Source: JBMCLJ01 sp048615375 (GTDB lineage: Bacteria > Patescibacteriota > Dojkabacteria > JAOAGR01). Taken from it: a stretch of 19,620 nucleotides of DNA. Where the stretch lies: positions 1-19,620 of the forward strand of contig JBMCLJ010000016.1 of the NCBI GenBank assembly GCA_048615375.1. Reading direction: 5' to 3'. How positions within the stretch are numbered: the first letter of the stretch is position 1; each line of letters begins with the position of its first letter. Positions 13,847 to 19,620 of this stretch are shown piece after piece. Both the position numbers and the translations under genes were made by a program. The notes beneath the pieces are model-generated. The model was not told the DNA's origin. It ran no database searches and worked only from the letters and a program-made list of their open reading frames with translations.

Positions 13847-16156
13847 TGAGATATCTGAAAACGCCCCGGCATGGTTTCCGTAAAACCTAATGAAGATATA
13901 GATGCGTCGAGATTCTTCAAGTGTAAATTTTTCTGAAATTGAAGTAGTCGCGAAAGCAGACAAGTCGTTTTCGTCAATCTCGGTATCAAACAGTTTTTTC
14001 CCGCGGGAGTCATAAGCCGAAACCCTCAGTAAACTGTTTTTGCTGCTGAATGATTCCAGTTTTCTCACATCAAGTTGAAACGCATAGGTATCAGGAGTGA
14101 GTCTATGCTCTGAATATTTAATGTCAACAAGTTGCCCTTGAATTCCATGATCATCCTCTCCTGTTTTAAGAACGAGCCCATTGTTCCACTGCTGCCCTTT
14201 CGCTGATAGCAACCTTGTTTTCTGTACTGATTGAGTTTGAGGGGTGAACTTGATTGAATGAATTTTTATAGAAATCAGGTTATGGTTATATATAAGCAAG
14301 CCAATTTTACTGTAAGATGTGGCAGGAATGTCAAATGTCAACAAGTTTCGATTGGCTGGGGAAATGTCTTGCGGGAAAATTCGCTTTATGTAGGTATCCT
14401 TCTCGTTTCCATCGCTGGAAACAGTAGACATAAGTTCAAGTAGCGGTGAATGGCTGTGATAACTTTCCATAGGGGTAAGTGAAATTTGCAATGTGCACTG
14501 AGCGGCGTTAATACAGTGATAATCTGGTTTCGCTGAGATATGAAGTCCAGGTTTATTCTGTGATTTACGGATGGTTACGCTGCCTGTGCTGTCATAGTTC
14601 TCACCGCTGGCATGAATTGTTTCTACCAGATCGATTGTTGTTTCCCCAAAGTCTGTGACCTGTTGACCTGTCACAGTCTTCAGATATATGTCCGCTTGAT
14701 TGTAAGAGATAAGAATAAGCTCCGCGCTGCCTGAGATTGGTGTAACACTATTCAAGCTAAACTTCTGGTACTTGTCAGTGACTAGATCTTTAATACGTAT
14801 ATGCTTGACGGACTGGTTAGTATCACTGTAACGGATAATAAGTGTTGCCAGCTTATCAGTAATTCTTACTTTATCGCTATTAATATTTGAAAGTTTCGCT
14901 GTGACATCAAATTTGAATGGTAATCGTTTCCCGGGATGAATATGCCGTGCAATAAAAGTACTTTCGACTACATTTATCGACGTGCCACCCTCGTTTTTCC
15001 TCTGATATAACACCATTTCAGAGATTGATTCATCAGTTTTAATCTCTCCATTGAATGAGTATACGTCTTCTGCCTTCAATCTAAGCTCCTTTTCAATTTC
15101 AGCGTGCTGCGTAATTATAACTTTATCTATACGAGTGGTGCTGTCTGCTGTCTGGGTCAGTTGAAAGGAAATAACTGCCAGATCCAAGCCCTCTTGTTTT
15201 AAAAACTCGATTGCAAGCGGTTTGCCACTGGCGAGAAAAGAATTGCTAACTCGTTGGTTTTCTACCGTAACATTTTGTGGAAAAAATATGCCAAATGAAC
15301 CGATTATTTGTGGTTCCGCTTCTCCCTTTTGACTATGTTCCGCATACAGAGTAATTGAATATGTACCACTTTTTTCTGAAAATACGTATTCTTCCTGTAC
15401 AGCTTGAAGGTCTTTTTGTTCGCCTTGAATTGTTACATATGTAGCATTGTCATCCTGGGTAATTTCTCCAGTCGAGTAACATGTTTCTTCAGCTTCGATA
15501 ACTACTTCGTTTGTTGCTTCAGAAAAGTTCACGGCACCAGGAGTAGCATAATCTTTACCACATTTCATGGCTGGATTGGTTGTGGGATTGTCCAGATATA
15601 CTCGCGTACTACTCGATTTCCAGGGAGAGGGTGCGGAACCTGGATTAGAAGCGATGGCACGTGCCATTGAACGTTTTTCGTTTTTGCTATTACTTCCTGC
15701 ATCAGGTGACTTACCGAATGTATCAGCCTCGTCTATCAAGTTTCCCTGAGCATCGAGTAATTGAATAGTGAAATATGAGTTTCTGATACTGACAGAAGTG
15801 GTCACCAGGTCTGGTGTAATTCTCAGTACTGAACGTTCATCTTCTTCAGTAAAGTTGGCGACTAGAAAGAAGCTGTTTGGCTCAATTGATCCTTGTAACT
15901 CTATCCCTTCGCTACCTCCACCGGCTCCTTTGAGGTGCCAGTGAGTTATATCTACTGAACTGCTGCCAGGGTTATAAAGTTCTATCCACTCATCAGAAGA
16001 CGAAAGTGACGACCCGGCCCAGTTTATTTCATTAATTATAACAGTATTTGTGTTTATCGCTTTGGTCTTTTTGATGAATAGAGGAGTGAATGACGCTGAA
16101 TTTACGCTAAGCGTCACAAGGCATAGTATTTTTATAGTCTTTTGCATCCACTTCAT
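13823..16156 (-). CDS. Secreted lamin-tail-domain protein, 777 aa
   Basis: A large exported protein. A basic start and hydrophobic core (about 5-21, ending NSA) form a signal peptide. Residues about 38-150 are a lamin-tail domain: VIINEINWAGSS, DEWIELYNPGSSSVDITHW, then FFLVANF and the closing LLDAQGNLIDEADTFGK. Lamin-tail domains occur in many secreted bacterial proteins, often next to nucleases or as surface modules. No nuclease motif was found here. The remaining about 600 residues are beta-rich and poorly conserved, with no domain I can name; a Cys pair occurs in CINAAQC. There is no C-terminal anchor, so the protein may be released or bound non-covalently. The start ATG 16156 is 7 nt after an extended -10, preferred over Met4. 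The 3' end overlaps the convergent M16 gene. Confidence 0.9.
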   Translation of the reverse strand: MKWMQKTIKILCLVTLSVNSASFTPLFIKKTKAINTNTVIINEINWAGSSLSSSDEWIELYNPGSSSVDITHWHLKGAGGGSEGIELQGSIEPNSFFLVANFTEEDERSVLRITPDLVTTSVSIRNSYFTIQLLDAQGNLIDEADTFGKSPDAGSNSKNEKRSMARAIASNPGSAPSPWKSSSTRVYLDNPTTNPAMKCGKDYATPGAVNFSEATNEVVIEAEETCYSTGEITQDDNATYVTIQGEQKDLQAVQEEYVFSEKSGTYSITLYAEHSQKGEAEPQIIGSFGIFFPQNVTVENQRVSNSFLASGKPLAIEFLKQEGLDLAVISFQLTQTADSTTRIDKVIITQHAEIEKELRLKAEDVYSFNGEIKTDESISEMVLYQRKNEGGTSINVVESTFIARHIHPGKRLPFKFDVTAKLSNINSDKVRITDKLATLIIRYSDTNQSVKHIRIKDLVTDKYQKFSLNSVTPISGSAELILISYNQADIYLKTVTGQQVTDFGETTIDLVETIHASGENYDSTGSVTIRKSQNKPGLHISAKPDYHCINAAQCTLQISLTPMESYHSHSPLLELMSTVSSDGNEKDTYIKRIFPQDISPANRNLLTFDIPATSYSKIGLLIYNHNLISIKIHSIKFTPQTQSVQKTRLLSAKGQQWNNGLVLKTGEDDHGIQGQLVDIKYSEHRLTPDTYAFQLDVRKLESFSSKNSLLRVSAYDSRGKKLFDTEIDENDLSAFATTSISEKFTLEESRRIYIFIRFYGNHAGAFSDISLRQPVLN

Positions 16157-16163
16157 AAACAGT

Positions 16164-16191
16164 AGTATAGCATATAAAAAACCAATGTAAA
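16164..16191 (-). promoter_or_regulatory. Strong promoter of the lamin-tail gene, extended -10
   Basis: TTTACA (revcomp of 16186-16191, 5 of 6 to consensus), 16-nt spacer, then TGCTATACT with the -10 TATACT at 16164-16169. The -10 ends 7 nt before the ATG at 16156, a leaderless arrangement. Confidence 0.7.
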
Positions 16192-16224
16192 TAGGCGTCG
16201 TATATGCCCACGTATTGCTATATT

Positions 16225-16250
16225 AAAAAGCTCCTATATTGGAGCTTTAT
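16225..16250 (-). terminator. Rho-independent terminator (minus strand)
   Basis: AAAGCTCC (16227-16234), 6-nt loop, GGAGCTTT (16241-16248): a perfect 8-bp stem. Read on the minus strand it is followed by a T-run (TTTTT then AATA). It would stop transcripts arriving from the PBP side before the lamin-tail promoter. On the plus strand the T-run is short, so activity there is weaker. Confidence 0.6.
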
Positions 16251-16412
16251 ATTGCGCGAAACGCAAATTGTATAATATGAAAATAAAATTGCTTAATTTT
16301 GAAAGGTGTGTTGTTTTATACATTTATATCTTTTCACCTTTTCATTATCGTAAGTGTCTGGCAATTACAACTTGTATACAGGTTATATATTTATTATCAG
16401 CAGAATAACAAT

Positions 16413-16418
16413 TATAAT
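16413..16418 (+). promoter_or_regulatory. -10 box of the 53-aa membrane protein gene
   Basis: A perfect TATAAT ends 6 nt before ATG 16425, so the transcript should begin exactly at the start codon. The -35 region is weak (TTATTA at 16391-16396). Another TATAAT occurs at 16271-16276. Confidence 0.5.
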
Positions 16419-16424
16419 GTAAAT

Positions 16425-16586
16425 ATGTCTCAGGAAAAACAGAGTAATCAGAAAGACGAAAAAAACATGGCATCAGACTCACATATAACAATTGGGCTTG
16501 TTGGTATTGTTGCAGCAAGTGTAGGTGTTTTGATCGGGGTAGGAGCGTGGATTGTCAGTAAAACAAAAAATTTTGTTGCAAAATAA
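16425..16586 (+). CDS. Small single-pass membrane protein, 53 aa
   Basis: From ATG 16425 the product has a charged, Gln/Lys/Asp-rich N-terminus (residues 1-20), one hydrophobic helix ITIGLVGIVAASVGVLIGVG (21-40) rich in Gly and small residues, and a short basic tail (SKTKNFVAK). No family is recognised. I chose this start because TATAAT ends 6 nt before it. The frame is open back to a TTG at 16299, which would add 42 residues including another hydrophobic stretch; the AT-rich codons of that stretch look like noncoding DNA. It is convergent with the PBP gene (47 nt between the stops). Possible roles include a small envelope or regulatory protein; nothing more specific can be supported. Confidence 0.6.
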   Translation: MSQEKQSNQKDEKNMASDSHITIGLVGIVAASVGVLIGVGAWIVSKTKNFVAK

Positions 16587-16633
16587 GCACGTTGCCTTTC
16601 GTAGGAAACCCGGAAGTGTACTATGTCAGTAGG

Positions 16634-18952
16634 TTACCACGGTGTTTTGTACAATCTCTTCGACAGATCTCCTTCCCATGGTGGGACAGCTTCATACTCA
16701 CTATAACTTCGTGTACAACTGATTGTGCTCGTTGACTCTTCATTTTCACCCCCGCTTTCAACTTCCTTTTTACCATATGATAAGCATCTGGAACGAACAA
16801 CGACACCTTCAGGCAAGGTAAAACGAGCTGGTTCAATCTTATCCCTATACTTTTGCAGGAATTCTTTAAGGATATATCGGTACAGCGTATCTCCACTTGG
16901 CTTTGCTCCGTCCAGTGGGCATCTTTCTGCACCACAGCTGTTTCCAGCCCACATTCCCAGAGCGAATGTAGGACTATAAACCATAAATGCTACATCCCCG
17001 GACTTCCTAAAGCTCGTGTCACCAGTACCGGTTTTTCCTGCAATATCCATTGTCCTGCTCATGTCCACAAGAAGGTTGTCCTGCTGGAAAGACCAGTATT
17101 TTTTGTTCATATCATTGATGAGGAACATGAATTTTTTGCCTATGGTCTGTTTTCCCGTGACTTTACGGTTGTTATAAATGACATTACCCTGGTCATCCTG
17201 TATTTCCAGTATAGCTTTTTTCTCACGGTAAACCCCTTCGGAGCCCATGGTTGCAAAGGCGTGGACTTGTTCCAGTAATGGCATATTTGCTGCGCCAAGT
17301 GGAGCTGCTGGTCCAAGAACATGGTCTTCGAATCCCTTCCAGCTGTTCAATCGATAGTAGGTGTCAATGTAGTTCTCTCTGCCTGCCATGAGGTAGGTAG
17401 CGGCAGCTGGTACGTTAAGAGAGTATTTTAGAGCTGTACGCATTGTAATATTTGCACCGTACTGGCTGTAGCTTCTACTATAGTTCATTACATAGTAGGG
17501 TCTCCCACCAGGTGCGCTTAAATCAAGTCGTCTGTCGGGGACTATTGTAGATGGTTGGAAACCTACACGGAAAGCTGAAAGGTAGAGAGCGGGCTTCATG
17601 GTTGATCCCATTGAACGTGGTGTTAAGGATGCGTTGTGCTGGGGGCTAAATCGAGGATCTTCTGAAGTAGCATAAAAATCGACTGAACCAGCCATTGCGA
17701 GTATTTCTCCAGTTCTGGGATCCATAAGGACTCCTGACGCATTTTTAGCTCCTACCAAGTATTGGAAATCTTTGTTTTTAATATGTTCTTTAATGGACTT
17801 TTCCATCAAGTCCTGAGTTGTTAGATCGACGGTAGTTATTACCCGGTACCCTTTATCCCGTAAATAATCGCTTCCCCGTTCGCCTTTTTCAACATCAACT
17901 TTATCTTCAAAGAGTTTGTCAAGCTCAGTAATCACATAGTCAGTGAAGTGAGGAGCTTTTTTCTTAATACCTTTCGAAAGGAATTTAACTTTAGGGATCT
18001 CTTCTTTCGCCAGGGTTATTTCCTTTTCTGTTATGCCAGACAAGTGTTTGGTTTCAAGCATGCGGTCAAGAACGTACGTGGCGCGTTCCTGGCTTTGTTC
18101 CGGATTGTACAGGGAACCTCCCCATGGGGACAATGTAGTAGGCTTGTTTGGTATCGCGGCAAGGTATGCCATTTCTGCGAGGGTAAGCTCTTCAAGCTCC
18201 TTGCCGAATAGATATTTTGCTCCAGCTTTTACCCCTTGAATAATACCACCTTCTGGAACTACGTTCAGGTAATACTCAAGGATATCTTCTTTTGTATATT
18301 CACGCTCTACCTTCATAGCGAGTATTGCTTCCTGAAGTTTACGGTCTACCGTTTTCTGGTTTTTCCCCGTTGTGGTTTTAACTAACTGCTGGGTAATCGA
18401 ACTTCCGCCGCCACAACTTTCAAAGTCATCGGTTTGTGAAACACAGAGCATTGCTCTCGATAGCCCAATGAGGTTAAGACCCTGATGTTCCCAAAACTCA
18501 GCGTCTTCTGCAGCCAGAAATGACCACTGCAGCTTCTCTGGCACTTCATCGATGGTGCTCCTCTCCCGGAGCATCTCTCCCTGCAATCTGTATAACTCTT
18601 TGCCATTTCTGTCAACAATGATTGTTTCCTTGCCTTCAATCTTTGTCTGGTCAAAATACTCATTGATATCAGGTAGATCTTTTGAGTAAGCGGAGACAAC
18701 TCCAATAAGCATGAGGATAGAGAAGGAAGCGACAAAAAAAAGAGTTACAAATATCCCCGTAGAGAAAGTTTTTATGCCTTTCTTAAATGAATCTTTATGC
18801 CTGTAATGTTTCTGTTTGTGTTGTGTTCGTGGTAATCCCTTTCGAAATGCGCTGCTTTTGGTTGAATATCCATATTTCTTTCCGTGTACGTGCGTCTTTG
18901 CTTTAGCAAATTTTTTATGGTTGATTCGTGTTTTAGATCCCGTACGCAACAT
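16634..18952 (-). CDS. Class A penicillin-binding protein (bifunctional transglycosylase/transpeptidase)
   Basis: A 772-aa PBP1A-type enzyme for peptidoglycan synthesis. A long basic cytoplasmic tail (1-60, rich in Lys and His) precedes one membrane helix (about 64-88). The GT51 glycosyltransferase domain has AAEDAEFWEHQG (147-158, catalytic Glu149) and GGGSSITQQLVK (181-192). The transpeptidase domain has SxxK as S450-T-M-K453, SxN as S511-L-N513 and KTG as K640-T-G642, all complete. It polymerises lipid II and cross-links peptides outside the membrane. Six extracellular cysteines (170, 180, 673, 678, 723, 746) may form disulfides. The C-terminal tail after 720 is short and lacks PASTA or fibronectin modules. 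The start ATG is supported by TATACT 8 nt upstream. It is apparently monocistronic, and a distal terminator lies about 390 nt past the stop. Confidence 0.96.
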   Translation of the reverse strand: MLRTGSKTRINHKKFAKAKTHVHGKKYGYSTKSSAFRKGLPRTQHKQKHYRHKDSFKKGIKTFSTGIFVTLFFVASFSILMLIGVVSAYSKDLPDINEYFDQTKIEGKETIIVDRNGKELYRLQGEMLRERSTIDEVPEKLQWSFLAAEDAEFWEHQGLNLIGLSRAMLCVSQTDDFESCGGGSSITQQLVKTTTGKNQKTVDRKLQEAILAMKVEREYTKEDILEYYLNVVPEGGIIQGVKAGAKYLFGKELEELTLAEMAYLAAIPNKPTTLSPWGGSLYNPEQSQERATYVLDRMLETKHLSGITEKEITLAKEEIPKVKFLSKGIKKKAPHFTDYVITELDKLFEDKVDVEKGERGSDYLRDKGYRVITTVDLTTQDLMEKSIKEHIKNKDFQYLVGAKNASGVLMDPRTGEILAMAGSVDFYATSEDPRFSPQHNASLTPRSMGSTMKPALYLSAFRVGFQPSTIVPDRRLDLSAPGGRPYYVMNYSRSYSQYGANITMRTALKYSLNVPAAATYLMAGRENYIDTYYRLNSWKGFEDHVLGPAAPLGAANMPLLEQVHAFATMGSEGVYREKKAILEIQDDQGNVIYNNRKVTGKQTIGKKFMFLINDMNKKYWSFQQDNLLVDMSRTMDIAGKTGTGDTSFRKSGDVAFMVYSPTFALGMWAGNSCGAERCPLDGAKPSGDTLYRYILKEFLQKYRDKIEPARFTLPEGVVVRSRCLSYGKKEVESGGENEESTSTISCTRSYSEYEAVPPWEGDLSKRLYKTPW

Positions 18953-18960
18953 GACTGAGG

Positions 18961-18966
18961 AGTATA
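18961..18966 (-). promoter_or_regulatory. -10 box of the PBP gene, leaderless geometry
   Basis: TATACT (within TATAGTATACT) ends 8 nt before the ATG at 18952. No convincing -35 was found. Confidence 0.5.
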
Positions 18967-19014
18967 CTATAAGTTACGTGTATTTGCTACATATTTCAGT
19001 ACTCATTTACATGC

Positions 19015-19043
19015 TTATTATTACACTAATTTTGTAATAATAA
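19015..19043. repeat. 10-bp perfect inverted repeat, AT-rich hairpin
   Basis: TTATTATTAC (19015-19024) and GTAATAATAA (19034-19043) are exact reverse complements around a 9-nt loop. It lies about 50 nt upstream of the PBP -10. It could be an operator for the PBP promoter or a weak hairpin. Confidence 0.55.
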
Positions 19044-19187
19044 CCTGCTCTATCTATGCATGTCAGAAAGGGTACAAAAGTGACAAAGACCAACAGCTTC
19101 CTTCACGCTACCGCAATCTCACAATGGTATCATTTCTAATTTTAAATTCAATTTATATAATGGTTACATCATAAAGCGCAAACAGAA

Positions 19188-19221
19188 CGATCATGCCCGT
19201 TTTAATGAACTGGCATGATCG
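19188..19221 (-). terminator. Probable terminator hairpin after the right-edge gene
   Basis: CGATCATGCC (19188-19197) and GGCATGATCG (19212-19221) form a perfect 10-bp stem with a 14-nt loop, 16 nt past the stop at 19238. The downstream T-run on the minus strand is weak (TTCTGTTTG), so this may be a poor intrinsic terminator or a protein-binding palindrome. Confidence 0.5.
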
Positions 19222-19237
19222 GCATACGTGACAAGTA

Positions 19238-19620
19238 TTAAAATTCTATTCTATCTTCTCTATCAGAACCTCCGCCCTGATCTTTCAAAGAGTACTCTGG
19301 CATATCTGCAAAGCTCTTTTTAACCCTGGTAATACTTTCTTGAGTCATTGAAAGCGGAGCGTCAAGGACAATATACTCAAGCGTATCAGGCATTGCTCCA
19401 ATAAAGTTAATGGGTACTTCAGGTTTCATTCCTTCTTCAGGTAGGTTCTGCGGTATATTCGTGGAGAAATATATCACATATCCGTTGTACTTCTCGACAA
19501 GACAGTAGATGTCGACCTCAAGGTACTGTTCGCAGGTACTTTGTACACCACTTTTCTTGGACTTATACCTGAACTTTGGCAACGCTAGCAATCTTCTATA
19601 GGATGTAGGCAAAAAATCTG
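19238..19620 (-). CDS. C-terminal part of an unrecognised protein (partial, right edge)
   Basis: The frame is open from the right edge to a TAA at 19238-19240, about 127 codons. The first possible start inside the window is a TTG at 19612, but the frame continues beyond it, so the gene most likely begins outside. No known motif is seen. The visible part is soluble, with YLEVDIYCLVEKYNGYVIYF as an alternating hydrophobic, beta-like segment in the middle and a charged tail ending KDQGGGSDREDRIEF, which looks disordered. A hairpin follows the stop. No function can be assigned. Confidence 0.65.
   Translation of the reverse strand, partial: DFLPTSYRRLLALPKFRYKSKKSGVQSTCEQYLEVDIYCLVEKYNGYVIYFSTNIPQNLPEEGMKPEVPINFIGAMPDTLEYIVLDAPLSMTQESITRVKKSFADMPEYSLKDQGGGSDREDRIEF

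Larger units (their letters stand above)
18967..19237. other. Noncoding region between PBP gene and right-edge gene
   Basis: No credible gene. It holds two inverted repeats, annotated separately, and an A/T-rich stretch near 19135-19165. A 27-codon frame begins at ATG 19058 but has no supporting features. Confidence 0.5.

Noticed and set aside
16277..16408. 43-codon frame beginning at ATG 16277.
   Set aside because: It directly abuts a TATAAT (no room for a start site), and the product has no recognisable feature.
16621..16935. 104-codon minus-strand frame.
   Set aside because: It overlaps the end of the PBP gene in another frame and has no start signals or motif; it is a shadow.
19058..19141. 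27-codon plus-strand frame at ATG 19058.
   Set aside because: No promoter at the usual distance, no motif and no conservation evidence.
1..19620. Alternative genetic code with UGA read as glycine, as in some CPR lineages.
   Set aside because: No in-frame TGA interrupts any of the long conserved genes, glycine is written with GGN codons, and the HTH gene uses TGA as a stop in an ATGA overlap.
1..19620. CRISPR arrays, tRNA or rRNA genes, insertion sequences, integrases.
   Set aside because: No regularly spaced repeats, cloverleaf or rRNA-like segments, transposase or recombinase motifs were found on either strand by eye.

Overview
The window looks like chromosomal DNA from a bacterium with a small, envelope-focused gene set, most likely of the Candidate Phyla Radiation (Patescibacteria). 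This rests on gene content: a membrane-anchored bacterial alpha-2-macroglobulin with an SbsA-type Ig domain, a long secreted lamin-tail-domain protein, a compact HIT protein, a lone M16 peptidase and a bifunctional penicillin-binding protein, most of them in single-gene units. TGA behaves as a stop codon throughout, which argues against the UGA-glycine lineages. No rRNA, tRNA, CRISPR array or insertion sequence was seen. The phylum is an inference.

Left end (1-2795): accessory DNA. A minus-strand operon runs leftwards out of the window. It has a 57-aa excisionase-type HTH gene, a 214-aa protein overlapping it by ATGA, and the N-terminus of a third protein that resembles the start of restriction/DNA-methylase-type proteins. 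The 214-aa protein has Thr, Cys and His spaced as in CheD-type glutamine deamidases. Divergent from it are three plus-strand genes of no recognised function (149, about 114 and 249 aa). The last contains a fresh-looking 27-bp tandem duplication.

Middle (2799-7334): four minus-strand genes, most with their own promoter: a HAD phosphatase, a membrane-anchored GH3 (NagZ-type) hexosaminidase, an alpha/beta hydrolase and a HIT protein. A divergent plus-strand gene encodes a CaCA-family Na+/Ca2+-type antiporter.

Right (7441-19620): envelope and protease-control genes. They are a 1686-aa alpha-2-macroglobulin without the thioester motif, an M16 zinc peptidase directly after it, a convergent 777-aa lamin-tail-domain secreted protein whose 3' end overlaps the M16 gene by 24 bp, a 53-aa single-pass membrane protein, a 772-aa class A penicillin-binding protein, and the C-terminal part of an unrecognised protein cut by the window edge.

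The strongest window-wide pattern is promoter placement. In front of most genes a good -10 hexamer lies 5-12 nt before the ATG and no Shine-Dalgarno is seen, so many mRNAs should be leaderless or nearly so. The only strong AGGAGG sits in an intergenic region in front of a 4-codon ORF. The best candidate for an undescribed system is the HTH / CheD-like / restriction-like operon at 1-1020, which needs the sequence to the left to be judged.
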